From assembly GCF_025290835.2 (NCBI RefSeq), contig NZ_JAOCQD020000002.1, forward strand, positions 806,001 through 870,000: a stretch of DNA of 64,000 nt, given 5' to 3'. The translations under genes and the position numbers were made by a program. This document shows, in pieces, positions 47,734-57,209 of this stretch. The first letter of the stretch is position 1, and each line of letters opens with the position of its first letter. Under the pieces are notes generated by a model. That model made no database searches, was not told the origin of the DNA, and saw only the letters and a program-made list of their open reading frames with translations. The DNA is from Aquabacterium sp. OR-4 (GTDB taxonomy: Bacteria; Pseudomonadota; Gammaproteobacteria; Burkholderiales; Burkholderiaceae_C).

Positions 47734-48474
47734 ATGGCCGTCAAGGTCCTGATCCTCGAAGACAACCCGGTCGCCCGCGCCTTTTTGTGCCGCGTGGTGC
47801 GCGAAAGCTTCAGCGATGCCATCTCGATCACCGAAGCCGGTGATCTGGAAACCGCGCGCGCGCAAATCAAGCTGGCCGGCGGCGCCAGCGGCCTGCACGG
47901 CGTCGATCCGTTCAAGCTGATCCTCGTCGATCTTGAACTGCCTGACGGCAATGGCATGGAGCTGCTGGCCGAGCTGGGCCACTACCCGGCCACCAAGATC
48001 GTCACCACGCTGTACTCGGACGACGACCACCTGTTCCCTGCCCTTCAGCGCGGCGCCGACGGCTACCTGCTGAAGGAAGACCGCTTCGAGGTGCTGGTGG
48101 AAGAGCTGCAGAAGATCGTGCGCGGCCAGCCGCCGCTGTCGCCGGCGATCGCGCGGCGGCTGTTGACGCATTTCCGCCACGGTGGGCGGCTGGATGGCGC
48201 GGCGCCCGACTCGGGCTTCACCGTGCCGGGCGAGTTCGTCACCACCAGCGCGCCGGTGCCGATCGAGAAGCTGCCCGACCACGAGCGCCTGACGCCGCGC
48301 GAGAGCGAGGTGCTCACCTACCTGAGCAAGGGCTTCACGATCAAGGAGATCGCCAGCCTGATGGGCATCAAGTGGTTCACCGTCAACGACCACATCAAGT
48401 CCATCTACAAGAAGCTCAACGTGTCCAGCCGCGCCGAGGCGGCGGTGCTGGCCACCAAGCAGGGCCTGGTCTGA
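47734..48474 (+). CDS. NarL/LuxR-type response regulator
   Basis: A 246-aa regulator. The receiver has acidic residues E9/D10, phospho-acceptor D66 (LILVDLELPDG) and K in LLKEDRF. A 40-residue linker leads to the LuxR-type HTH (LTPRESEVLTYLSKGFTIKEIASLMGI, then WFTVNDHIKSIYKKL). It is unusual that the receiver lacks the common second-site threonine spacing, but all core residues are there. It lies 70 bp upstream of a matching histidine kinase on the same strand and is very likely its partner. Confidence 0.92.
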   Translation: MAVKVLILEDNPVARAFLCRVVRESFSDAISITEAGDLETARAQIKLAGGASGLHGVDPFKLILVDLELPDGNGMELLAELGHYPATKIVTTLYSDDDHLFPALQRGADGYLLKEDRFEVLVEELQKIVRGQPPLSPAIARRLLTHFRHGGRLDGAAPDSGFTVPGEFVTTSAPVPIEKLPDHERLTPRESEVLTYLSKGFTIKEIASLMGIKWFTVNDHIKSIYKKLNVSSRAEAAVLATKQGLV

Positions 48475-48544
48475 ACGGCGCCCGGCCACCGGGCCCGCCG
48501 TTCACCCGCCTGCGCTTCGTCGGCCCGCCCATCGCCCTGCGGCC

Positions 48545-50941
48545 GTGAGCCCGCCCTCCGGCCGCGACGACCGCCCTGGCGGCGTGCCACTGCCGCCCAG
48601 CAGCCGCAGCACCGACCCGCCGCCCTGGCCCGCCCAGGGCATGGCCACCGACCCTGGCGCGCGTGCCGCGCCGCGCATGGCGGGCGATCCGCCCACCGAA
48701 TCCCCCGCCGACTCGGCCTGGACCGAAGCCACCGCCGACGCGCCACGCCGCGCCCCGCAACGCCCGGTGGACGTGGCGCGACGCCTGCTGCTGGTGGGCC
48801 TGCTGGGCGTGGTGCTGCTGGCCCTGTGGCTGCGTTGGGCGGCCGCCGAGCCGCATCTGCCCGCCCGCTGGCGCGTGCCCAGCAGCGGGCCGGGGCTCGA
48901 GCTGGTGGCCAGCAGCGATCCGGTGCTGGGCGCCCACCGTGGCCAGCGCCTGCTGGCCCTGCGCGACGCCGCCGGCCAGCGGCTGCCGGCCCAGCCCGAG
49001 TGGCTGGCACGCTCGCCGCGCTGGATCGTCGATGACCAGGCGCGTGTCGACCTGATGGCCGCGCAGGCCCATCTGGCCACCGCCCAGGCGATGCCCCGGG
49101 TGACCCTGGTGTTCGCCACCGCCGCCGGCGGCGAGGCCGAGGTGTCGGTGCCGACCCGGCCGCGCGGCCTGTGGGGCCTGGGCCTGGCCAGCGGCGCACT
49201 GGCCGTGCTGGCGCTGCAGCTGTACCTGGTGACGGCGGCGGTGCTGGTGTGGCGCCCTGGGCCGCCGGCCCTGCTGTATGCCGCGATGGCCCTGCCGCAA
49301 TGCCTGAACCTGCTGCTGATCGGCACCGAGCTGCTGCCCGGCCTGGGCATGAGCCAGGCCCTGGCCAGCGTCGACCTGCGGCTGCGCCTGCTGGCCGATG
49401 CCGTGACCTCGGCCGCGCTGGTGCACCTGCTGCTGGTGCATCCGCAGCCGCTGCCGCGCTGGCGCTGGCTGGCCTGGCCGGCCTGGACTGTGGCGCTGGG
49501 CCTGGCCGTGATGGCACCACTGCTGCCGCTGCCCGGCCTGTGGTGGTGGACCTCGGGCCTGGGCCTGGGCTGCGGCCTGCTGGGCCTGGCGCTGCTGCGC
49601 TGGACCCAGCGCCACGCCCGCCACGCGATGGCCAGCACGCTGCTGTGGCTCACGCTGGCCGGCACCGGCACGCTGGCGCTGCTGCTGCTGGCCATCGGCG
49701 TGGCCGGTGGCAGTGCACGCGCACCGGCCGATGTGGCGGTGATCGGCCCGGTGGTGTGGATGGTGTTTTTTGCCGCGCTGCTGATGCTGGCGCCGTTTCT
49801 GTCGCGCTCGCAGCAGGTGCTGCGCATGTTTGCGCTGCTGGCCGGCATTGCCAGCACGGTGGCCTCGCTGAACCTGCTGTTCGCGGCGCTGTTTCCGTTT
49901 GGCCACCTGGCCGCGCTGCTGCTGGCGCTGCTGGTGGGCCTGGGGCTGTACCACCTGGCCCGCCACTGGATCGTGCGTCAGCTCACCGGCTCGGTGACGG
50001 TGAGCGCCGAGCGCATGTTCGACAGCCTGTACCGCGCCGCGCGCGAGCTCGAGCAGTCACCGCGCCAGGCCAGCGAGCAGCTGGGCAAGCTGCTGCGCGA
50101 GTTTTTCGATCCGCTGCAGGTCACGCACACGCCACGCACCCTGTCGCGCGTGCGCCTGGCCGGCGATGGCTCGACCCTGGGCGTGCCGGTGCCCGACCTC
50201 GGCGACGACGCCCCGCCCGCGGCCACCCGCGGCGCCCTGGTGCTGCGCCACGCGCAGCGCGGCCGGCGCCTGTTCACCGACGAGGACCGCCAGCTCACCG
50301 AGCGTGTGATCGAGCAGCTGCGCCGCGCCGTGGCCTACGACCGCGCGGTGGAACACGGCCGCACCGAGGAGCGCACGCGCATCGCGCAAGACCTGCACGA
50401 CGACATCGGCGCGCGCCTGCTGACGCTGATGTACAAGGCGCCGGATCCCGAGATCGAGGAGTACATCCGCCACACGCTGCAGGACCTGAAGACGCTGACC
50501 CGCGGCCTGGCGGCCTCGAACCACCGGCTGTCGCATGCCGCGGCCGAATGGAAGTCCGACATCACCCAGCGCCTGTCGGCCACGGGCTGCGACCTGCACT
50601 GGAGCTTTTCCACCGAGCGCGACCTCACGCTGAACGTGGTGCAGTGGTCGGCGCTCACCCGTGTGATGCGCGAGCTGGTCAACAACATCATCAGCCACGC
50701 CCAGGCCACGCAGGTGGAGATCACCGTGCATGTCGACCGCGGCCGCTTCACGCTGACCATGCTGGACGACGGCATTGGCCGCGCGCCCGCGCTGTGGGCC
50801 CATGGCCTGGGCCTGGGCGGCGTGCGCAAGCGCGTCAAGCAGCTCGGCGGTCAGGTGCAGTGGCTCGAGCAGGCCGGGCGCGGCATCCGCTGCGAGGTGC
50901 AAGTGCCGCTGCGGGTCAGCCCGGACGCCGGCCAGGCCTGA
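48545..50941 (+). CDS. NarX/DegS-type polytopic sensor histidine kinase
   Basis: A membrane histidine kinase of up to 798 aa. A Pro-rich cytoplasmic N-terminus precedes one helix (about 80-98), an extracytoplasmic loop of roughly 115 residues, then a block of about seven or eight helices (220-480). The HisKA_3 motif ERTRIAQDLHDDIGARLL carries the acceptor H618, and the HATPase part has LVNNIISHAQA and LDDGIG / GLGLGGVRKRV. GTG 48545 or ATG 48641 could start it. Its 3' end overlaps the convergent PEP-CTERM gene by 26 bp. Paired with the preceding response regulator; signal unknown. Confidence 0.9.
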   Translation: MSPPSGRDDRPGGVPLPPSSRSTDPPPWPAQGMATDPGARAAPRMAGDPPTESPADSAWTEATADAPRRAPQRPVDVARRLLLVGLLGVVLLALWLRWAAAEPHLPARWRVPSSGPGLELVASSDPVLGAHRGQRLLALRDAAGQRLPAQPEWLARSPRWIVDDQARVDLMAAQAHLATAQAMPRVTLVFATAAGGEAEVSVPTRPRGLWGLGLASGALAVLALQLYLVTAAVLVWRPGPPALLYAAMALPQCLNLLLIGTELLPGLGMSQALASVDLRLRLLADAVTSAALVHLLLVHPQPLPRWRWLAWPAWTVALGLAVMAPLLPLPGLWWWTSGLGLGCGLLGLALLRWTQRHARHAMASTLLWLTLAGTGTLALLLLAIGVAGGSARAPADVAVIGPVVWMVFFAALLMLAPFLSRSQQVLRMFALLAGIASTVASLNLLFAALFPFGHLAALLLALLVGLGLYHLARHWIVRQLTGSVTVSAERMFDSLYRAARELEQSPRQASEQLGKLLREFFDPLQVTHTPRTLSRVRLAGDGSTLGVPVPDLGDDAPPAATRGALVLRHAQRGRRLFTDEDRQLTERVIEQLRRAVAYDRAVEHGRTEERTRIAQDLHDDIGARLLTLMYKAPDPEIEEYIRHTLQDLKTLTRGLAASNHRLSHAAAEWKSDITQRLSATGCDLHWSFSTERDLTLNVVQWSALTRVMRELVNNIISHAQATQVEITVHVDRGRFTLTMLDDGIGRAPALWAHGLGLGGVRKRVKQLGGQVQWLEQAGRGIRCEVQVPLRVSPDAGQA

Positions 50942-51503
50942 AGCGCCCGGCCAGCGCCAGGCCGGCGGCGGCGGCCAGCAGCAGGCTGGCCGTGCCGGGC
51001 TCGGGCACGGCGCTGACGCCGAAGGTGAGCGTGCCACCCAGCCAGCGGCCGTCGGCCACATCGGTGCCCAGGTCCTTGAACTGCTCGCTGAACTCGATGC
51101 GCAGCAGGCCATCGGCCCCCACGGCCAGGCCCAGGGCGCTGAGGTCGAGCGAGCCGCTGTACTGGCCGCTGCCGCTGATGGCGTCGGCCGCGGCCGGCGC
51201 CAGCGTCACGGTGTCCAGCCCGCTCGAGCTGCCGAAGCTGAACTGCAGCTCCGACAGCAGGCTGGGCGCAAAGGCTTCGAGCAGCACCGACCAGTCGAGC
51301 GACTGCAGGGCGCTGTAGGCGCCGACATCGACCTGCAGCACGGTGTTGCCGGCCTCGCCGAGCAGGTTGCGGCTTTGCACGCCGGTGGCATCGACCACGA
51401 TGCTGGCCGCCTGGCTGCCACTGGCGGCCGAGAGGGCGATGGCGGCCGCGCCCAGCAGGCGGCGGCAGGTGCGGTGCAGGGGCTTCATGGCTGGGGCTTT
51501 CAT
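50916..51503 (-). CDS. PEP-CTERM sorting domain protein
   Basis: A 195-aa secreted protein. The N-terminal signal peptide (RRLLGAAAIALSAASGSQA) is cleaved before ASIVVDATG, and the C-terminus has the tripartite PEP-CTERM signal: VPEPG, a hydrophobic helix (TASLLLAAAAGLALAG) and a basic end RFRPGRRPG. Such proteins are processed by exosortase and usually reach the cell surface or extracellular matrix. The rest matches no known domain by eye. Its ATG shares a base with the stop codon of the pullulanase gene (TGATG), so translation is coupled and a shared function is likely. Confidence 0.88.
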   Translation of the reverse strand: MKAPAMKPLHRTCRRLLGAAAIALSAASGSQAASIVVDATGVQSRNLLGEAGNTVLQVDVGAYSALQSLDWSVLLEAFAPSLLSELQFSFGSSSGLDTVTLAPAAADAISGSGQYSGSLDLSALGLAVGADGLLRIEFSEQFKDLGTDVADGRWLGGTLTFGVSAVPEPGTASLLLAAAAGLALAGRFRPGRRPG

Positions 51504-54500
51504 CAGGGGGCGGCGGTGGGTGCGACGAACACCACCGCGGTGCGCGCCGGCAGGCTGAAGCGGCCGCTGGCGCGGTCGAAGGCGGCTGCCGCGGCGCGGC
51601 GGTCGGCGGCGGTGGCGGCGCGATGCACCGGGTGCAGCACCAGCGGGCGGCCGGCCAGTGCCGGCAGCGTGAGCTGCTTGTCGGTCTTGTCGACGTTGAT
51701 CAGGTAGACCAGTTCGTCGAAGTTGGCGCCGGGGTAGCCCACGCCGTTCAGGCGCCCCACCAGCACCGTGGGCTCCTGGGTCGAGCCGGTGTTCAGGAAG
51801 CTCAGCCGCGACTTGATGTCCTCGGCCGTGCGCAGTCGCAGCAGCGTGCTGCTCTGGCGGATGCGCAGCAGGTCGCGGAAGGCGTCGCGGGTCCAGCCGA
51901 TCTCGGCCGCGCCGGGCTTGATCAGCGGGTTGGCCAGCAGCGGACGGGCCAGGTCCCAGTTGTCGGCGTTGTCGCGGGCCGGGGGCAGACCGACGCCGAA
52001 GTTGTTGTCGGCGTAGCTCCAGTCGAGGCGGTTGAACCAGTCGCCGCTGTCGTAGCTGTTGCGGTCGAGCGACTTGCTGCGCAGCGTGTCGGTGCCGGCA
52101 TGGAAGTACAGCACGCCCTGGCTGAAGGCGTTGATGGCGCTGGCCAGGATCTGCACGCGGGCCCGGTCGTCGCGGCTGGTGCCGGTGGGCAGGCGGTAGG
52201 CGTTGGTGTCGAACAGCGTGAGGTTGTCGTGGTTCTCCACGTAGTTCACCACCTCGCCCGGCTCGAGCACCCAGCCGGCGGGGATGCCGCCCACGTCGAT
52301 CTGGTCGAGGCGCAGCGTGGCATCCCAGCTGGTCTGCATCTGGAAGCTGCGGATCGAGCCGGCCAGCGAGGCCTTGATGCGGTCGGCCTGCCACATCAGC
52401 TCGCCACGGCTCTGGCCCGTGGCGCTGGCATTGGGGTCGTAGAAGAAGCCGTTGACATAGCCCTGGCTGGCCACCAGCGCGGCACCGGTGTCGCAGCAGC
52501 CGCCGCCGCGCACCGCGTCGCGCAGCAGCGGGTTGAAGCTGCCGATGCCCGAGCCGTTGAGCGACAGCATCTCGGCCTGCACAAAGCGCGCGCCATTGGC
52601 CACCTCGCCGAAGTTCCAGCCCTCGCCAACGATCTGCACCTCGCGGCCGGCGGCGGCACTGGTGCGGGCCTTGAGCGCCTCGATCACCGAGCGCGGGTGG
52701 TGGCCCATGATGTCGAAGCGCAGCGAGCTGATGCGGTAGTCGCGCGTCCAGGTGATGGCCGAGTCGATCATCAGCTTGGCCATCATGCGGTTCTCGGCCG
52801 CGGTGTTCTCGCAGCAGGTCGAGCGCTCGATGCCGCCGCCGGCGTTCAGGCGGTGGTAGTAGCCGGGCACCACCTTGTCGAGCACCGAGCTGCTGTTCTG
52901 GCCCGAGGCGGTGGTGTGGTTGTAGACCATGTCCATGCCCACGCGCAGGCCCACGGCGTTGAGCGCCTGCACCATGCGGCGGAACTCGACCACGCGCGCC
53001 AGCGGGTCGGCCGCGCTGCTGGCGTAGCTGCCATCGGGCGTGGTGAAGTGGTGCGGGTCATAGCCCCAGTTGAAGCAGTCGGTGCCGGCGGTGGCGGCCA
53101 CCGCGGCCTGCTGGGCCGTGCTGTCGGGCGCGCCGCTGGGCACGGGCGTGACGCAGCCTTTTTCGCTGACGCTGGCGATGTCGAACACCGGCAGCAGGTG
53201 CACATCGCTCAGGCCGGCCTGGGCCAGCGCGGCCAGGTGGCGCATGCCGTTCGACTGGGTTTCGGCAAAGGCCAGGTACTTGCCGCGGCGGGCCGCCGGC
53301 ACACTGGCATCGTGGATCGAGAAGTCGCGCACATGCAGCTCGTAGATGCTGAGATCGGCCGGCGCGGCCACCGTGGCCGGCGGCGCTGCGGCATCCCAGC
53401 CGGCCGGCTTGGTGGCCGCCGACTGCAGATCCATCACCACGCTGTGCTGGCCGCCGAGCGCCAGGCCCAGCGAGTACGGATCGGTCACCAGATTGCGCAC
53501 CAGGCCCACGCCACGCACGAACACCTGCACCTGGTAGCGGTAGCTGGCGCCCTGCAGGTTGCCGGGCTTGGCCAGCTGCCAGACGCCGGTGGCGGCGTCG
53601 CGGCTCATGGCCTCGGTGGTGGTGCGGGTGAGCAGGGCCGAACCGCTGACCGGCGTGGTGAGCACCAGCGACACGGCCTGCGCCGTGGGTGCCCACAGCT
53701 TGAAGCGGGTGCTGCCGCCGGACACCACCGCGCCCAGGCCGGGCACGGCCTCGGCCGCGGCATACAGGTCATCCAGCGCGCCGGCCACCTGGGCGGTGGT
53801 GGCGTTCTGCACCTTGCCGGCGGCATCTTCCTGCACCAGCACCAGTTGCTGCTGGTGCAGCGCGGGCAGGCGCGCCTCGTCGGCGGCGCGCACGCCGAAG
53901 ACCGTGCCGCTGGCCACCCACTTGAAGCGCAGCGCATCGGCCGCCGGCACCGTGCCGCTGTGGGCATCGAGGGTGATGAAGCCGTCGGCGCCCTGCACCG
54001 CGGCGCCCAGGCCCACGCTGATCTGGCCGGTGGCCGAGTGGTACAGGCGCACGCTGCCGGTGGTGGCGATGCGCGGCCACTTGACGAGGCGGCGGTTCAG
54101 CCACACCGCGCGGGCATCGGTGCTGGACACCTGGCGCAGATCGGGGCTGGCGGTGTAGACCGTGGCGTCGCGCTCGACCAGCCAGACGTGGCCGACCTGG
54201 CCGCGCACGGTGAGCGCCGCGTAGGGCACGCGGATGTTGTTGTCGCGGCCATCCTTGTCGTTCTCGTTCGGCGCCATGCCGTGCACGATGAACTCCAGCG
54301 CCGTGCGGTTCACGTCGCCCTGCGGGTTCAGCACGGGGATGTCGAACACCACCTCGCCGTCAGCCGCGGCGTAGCCCGGCATCGCGCTCAGCGCCACCGG
54401 CTGGTTCCAGCGGTCGATCTGCAGGCTGGCGGGCAGCGCGGCAGCGTCCAGGCCGCTGCCGTTCCACAGGTGCAGGCCCCAGGCGCTGTAGCCGCCGTCA

Positions 54501-55117
54501 AAGCGCTTGTAGTGCACGCGCACGGTCTTGATGTCGGGCACCGGCAGCAGGCGCGGGTTGCTGGTGTAGTTGGTGCCATCGCCCTCCACGCGCCAGATCT
54601 CGTTGGCACCGGCCTGCAGCACATGGCTCTGGTCGGCGCCGCCGTTGTCCTTGGTGTCACCCTGGTGGAGCAGAAAGCCCACCGTGCCGCTGCCGGCGGC
54701 CAGTGGCACGTCGTAGTACACGCCGAAGTCGTCGCTGCCGGCGGCGTTCCAGCCGGCGTTCCAGTTCGGGCTTTGCGCGGCGTTCCAGGTGTGGATCTGC
54801 CAGCCGGCGTGGTTGCCGTCGGCGCGGCGGTAGTGCACGCGCAGCGAGGTGGCCGGCGCGGTTTCGGTGGCCACGGCCGCGATGCGGGCGGTGGGGGCCT
54901 CAGCTGCCGCAACGGGCGCACCGGGCACGCCGGCCAGCAGCTCGACGCCACTGTCGGCCGCGGCGGCCGACACCGTGCCGCCGGCCTGCGCCTGGGCCAC
55001 GGCCTGGGCATCGCCAGCGCCGCCACCACAGGCCGCGAGCAGGCCGCACAGGCCCAGCGCGAGGCCCCCGACCACCTGGCGCGCCTGGCGACCCAACCTG
55101 TCCAACCATGACCTCAT
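51503..55117 (-). CDS. Lipoprotein pullulanase-type alpha-1,6-glucosidase
   Basis: A 1204-aa starch-debranching enzyme (GH13). The lipobox LLAAC gives lipidated C30. Two pullulanase-associated (CBM41-like) domains follow (about 90-195, [21 protein letters not shown]; about 195-330, [21 protein letters not shown]), then an N2-like linker and a CBM48 region ([17 protein letters not shown]). The catalytic barrel shows all four GH13 regions: [18 protein letters not shown] with the nucleophile Asp, VGEGWN with the acid/base Glu, and VENHDNLTL. It is probably on the outer membrane, cutting alpha-1,6 links in pullulan or branched dextrins. Coupled to the PEP-CTERM gene. Confidence 0.95.
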   Translation of the reverse strand: MRSWLDRLGRQARQVVGGLALGLCGLLAACGGGAGDAQAVAQAQAGGTVSAAAADSGVELLAGVPGAPVAAAEAPTARIAAVATETAPATSLRVHYRRADGNHAGWQIHTWNAAQSPNWNAGWNAAGSDDFGVYYDVPLAAGSGTVGFLLHQGDTKDNGGADQSHVLQAGANEIWRVEGDGTNYTSNPRLLPVPDIKTVRVHYKRFDGGYSAWGLHLWNGSGLDAAALPASLQIDRWNQPVALSAMPGYAAADGEVVFDIPVLNPQGDVNRTALEFIVHGMAPNENDKDGRDNNIRVPYAALTVRGQVGHVWLVERDATVYTASPDLRQVSSTDARAVWLNRRLVKWPRIATTGSVRLYHSATGQISVGLGAAVQGADGFITLDAHSGTVPAADALRFKWVASGTVFGVRAADEARLPALHQQQLVLVQEDAAGKVQNATTAQVAGALDDLYAAAEAVPGLGAVVSGGSTRFKLWAPTAQAVSLVLTTPVSGSALLTRTTTEAMSRDAATGVWQLAKPGNLQGASYRYQVQVFVRGVGLVRNLVTDPYSLGLALGGQHSVVMDLQSAATKPAGWDAAAPPATVAAPADLSIYELHVRDFSIHDASVPAARRGKYLAFAETQSNGMRHLAALAQAGLSDVHLLPVFDIASVSEKGCVTPVPSGAPDSTAQQAAVAATAGTDCFNWGYDPHHFTTPDGSYASSAADPLARVVEFRRMVQALNAVGLRVGMDMVYNHTTASGQNSSSVLDKVVPGYYHRLNAGGGIERSTCCENTAAENRMMAKLMIDSAITWTRDYRISSLRFDIMGHHPRSVIEALKARTSAAAGREVQIVGEGWNFGEVANGARFVQAEMLSLNGSGIGSFNPLLRDAVRGGGCCDTGAALVASQGYVNGFFYDPNASATGQSRGELMWQADRIKASLAGSIRSFQMQTSWDATLRLDQIDVGGIPAGWVLEPGEVVNYVENHDNLTLFDTNAYRLPTGTSRDDRARVQILASAINAFSQGVLYFHAGTDTLRSKSLDRNSYDSGDWFNRLDWSYADNNFGVGLPPARDNADNWDLARPLLANPLIKPGAAEIGWTRDAFRDLLRIRQSSTLLRLRTAEDIKSRLSFLNTGSTQEPTVLVGRLNGVGYPGANFDELVYLINVDKTDKQLTLPALAGRPLVLHPVHRAATAADRRAAAAAFDRASGRFSLPARTAVVFVAPTAAP

Positions 55118-55154
55118 GTCTCACCTCAGCTTCTTGTGTGGCGCCGATGCTATT

Positions 55155-55169
55155 GAAGTAAAACTACAA
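55155..55169. promoter_or_regulatory. Operator-like site, proximal copy
   Basis: GAAGTAAAACTACAA, itself an imperfect palindrome (TGAAGT-AAA-ACTACA when one base is added upstream). It lies 38 bp upstream of the pullulanase ATG. A perfect inverted copy is 101 bp further upstream. The two-fold design is what LacI-family repressors of sugar genes commonly use (inference; no such regulator gene lies in this window). Confidence 0.65.
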
Positions 55170-55270
55170 CTGGAAGCTGGTGAAATCCCGATGAAGCCCC
55201 TCTCCCCGGGCGGATTCTCCTGGCCTCCACACAAATTCAGGCGACCGATCACGGCGATGGCCGATTGAAT

Positions 55271-55285
55271 TTGTAGTTTTACTTC
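55271..55285. promoter_or_regulatory. Operator-like site, distal copy
   Basis: TTGTAGTTTTACTTC, the exact reverse complement of the proximal site over 15 bp and extended to 17-18 bp with one gap. The 116-bp centre-to-centre distance is about eleven helical turns, compatible with looping between two bound dimers. Confidence 0.65.
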
Positions 55286-55568
55286 CAACCGAATCATCGA
55301 CACCGGACGTTCCCAGACGGTTGCGGCGCCGGCCGATGCCCCAGCGCCAGCCGGGCGGCCGCCATGCACCGGGCCCGGCGCCAATGGTGGCTCGGTGGTT
55401 CGCACCGCCGCCGCACCGTCACCGCACAGGCGCTGCGCGGCAGGCCACCGCCCCCGCCCCCGCCCAGGCCGCGTAGGCACTGGGCCAGGCAGCCACCCTC
55501 GGCGATCGGGGAGGCACGCCTCGGCAGACCCTCGCTCGGTCACAGGACATCAGGTGAACCGCGGTCCA

Positions 55569-56935
55569 TGACGCTGCGGCGCTGCCTGCGCTGGCTGATC
55601 TGGCTGTGCGTGCTGCCGCCGCTGCTGCTGATGGCGCTGGTGGGCGGGGCATGGGTCTGGCGCAGACCCAGCGCAACACCGAGCGGCTGGCCGCCCAACT
55701 GGCCGAACACATGGCCGAACACATGGCCGGGCGCGTGGCGCAAAGCATCGAAACCCGCCTGGCCGGACTGATCCTGATGACCCACAGTCCGGCCGCCACC
55801 GCGGCGGTGGCGCCTGGTGGCGATCTGGCGCCGCCGTACCAGCAGGCCCGCCCCTTCTTCGCGGCTTTCAGCGGCCATGTGCTGCTGGTGGACCCCAGCA
55901 CCCAGCTGCTGTTCACCACCCGTCTGCCGCTGGGCACGGCCCTGCCGATGCTGCCGCCGATGCAGGGCCAGACGGCGGCGCCGACGGCCCTGCGCAGCAG
56001 CGAAGCCACGCTGCGGGCGACGTTCGATGTGATGACCGACGCGGCGCCGCTGCTCGACCCGCAGCGCCGCATCCGCATGGTGAACCCGGCCTTCAGCCGC
56101 GTGTTCGGCCACGCGCCGCAGGCCGTGATCGGCCAGGGCACCGCCATGCTGCATGCCGGTGCCGCCGAGTTCGAGCAGCAGGCCGCTACGCGGTTTGCGC
56201 AAGCCAGCATCGGACTGCCACCGCAGGTGACGCTGGACTGCCGCCACGCCGATGGCCGCGTGTTTCGCGTACTGCAGCAGCATCGCGCCCAGCACCGGCC
56301 TGGGCCTGGCACTGACCCGCCATCTGGCCCAGCTGATGGGCGGCGAGGCGGGGGGTGCGCAGCCACCCCGGCCAGGGCAGCTGCTGCTGGTTCTCGGCCT
56401 GGCTGCGGCTGGCCGAGACTCCGGCCGCCGCGCTGGCCGCCACGGCCGGCGCACCGGCAGACCACACCCGTGCCGCCCGTGCCACCCATGCCACCCGCGT
56501 CAGCACAGCCAGCACAGCCAGCACCGGCCCCAACGGCCGCACCGATGCCACCGGCAGCCCCGGCACCCCACAGGCAAACGACAGCGCGGACGACAACCCG
56601 CTCAACCACGATGTGGCCGAAGAACTGCGGCGCCACGCCGGGTTGCACGTGGCCAGCGCCCACAACGGCCGGCAGGCCGTGGCCATGGCGCTGGAACAGC
56701 GCCATGCGCTGAACCTGCTGGACCTGCAGATGCCCGAGCTGGATGGTCTGCCTGCCGCACGTCAGATCCGCCAGCAGCCGGGCCCCGACACACCCATCGT
56801 GGCCATGACCGCCAACGCCTTTGGCGAAGACTTCGCCGTCTGCCTGGCCGCCGCATGATCGACCACATGGCCAAGCCGGTGGACCCGGACAGCCTGTACG
56901 GCACCTTGCTGCGCTGGCCGCCGCCGCCAGCCTGA
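55569..56935 (+). pseudogene. Degraded hybrid sensor histidine kinase
   Basis: Recognisable pieces of one hybrid kinase lie in order but in different frames. First comes an N-terminal membrane helix (MTLRRCLRWLIWLCVLPPLLL). A shift near 55655 leads to an extracytoplasmic part and a PAS domain (DVMTDAAPLLDPQRRIRMVN, about 56025-56200). Without any HisKA H-box or N-box, the sequence jumps to the G2 box STGLGLALTRHLAQLMGGEAG (56293-56355, other frame). A receiver follows in a third frame (NLLDLQMPELDGLPAARQ, 56712-56766), and its end (MIDHMAKPVDPDSLYGTLL) is in yet another. At least three frameshifts and a large internal deletion are needed, so I call it a pseudogene. Confidence 0.78.
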
Positions 56936-57005
56936 GCCCGGGCACCCACCTGCGCGCGCCACGGACTCATGCGCAGCCAGCGCCCGGCGCAGGCGCTTAC
57001 AGGCG

Positions 57006-57042
57006 ACAAAAAGGCCCTGGGGCAGATGCGCCGCAGGGCCTT
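57006..57042 (-). terminator. Rho-independent terminator after tRNA-His
   Basis: On the minus strand, a 9-bp stem AAGGCCCTG / CAGGGCCTT (57011-57019 with 57034-57042) runs into a T-tract TTTTTGT. It lies about 65 bp past the 3' end of tRNA-His. Confidence 0.8.
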
Positions 57043-57108
57043 CGTCTTGCTCCCACACCTGGCACCCACGGAGGCCGTGGGCACTGGATCGGTCTGGGCT
57101 TTATCGGG

Positions 57109-57185
57109 TGGGGTGGCTGATGGGACTCGAACCCACGACGACCAGAATCACAATCTGGGACTCTACCAACTGAGCTACAGCCACC
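57109..57185 (-). tRNA. tRNA-His (GTG)
   Basis: 77 nt including an encoded CCA. The acceptor stem is GGTGGCT / AGCCACC with the extra 5' G typical of tRNA-His. The D-arm reads AGCTCAGTTGGTAGAG, the anticodon loop TTGTGAT has anticodon GTG, and the T-arm is GTGGGTTCGAGTCCCAT. It lies 24 bp downstream of ppiD on the same strand. Confidence 0.97.
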
Positions 57186-57209
57186 GTAGAGCCGCAGATT
57201 ATAGCCTGA

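Larger units (their letters stand above)
55118..55568. other. Regulatory region upstream of the pullulanase gene
   Basis: About 450 bp between the pullulanase start and the kinase remnant. It contains an AT-richer segment with two operator-like repeats (55155-55169 and 55271-55285). The rest (55290-55568) is GC-rich; its open frames are short, conflict and match nothing I recognise. Confidence 0.55.

Noticed and set aside
51623..55111. Open frame of about 1160 codons opposite the pullulanase gene
   Set aside because: Same GC-bias artefact; the pullulanase on the other strand has all catalytic motifs.
55606..56712. Intact 368-aa sensor protein
   Set aside because: Only the first two thirds (extracytoplasmic part and PAS) make sense in this frame; the rest is Pro/Ala/Arg shadow, while the real kinase and receiver motifs lie in other frames.
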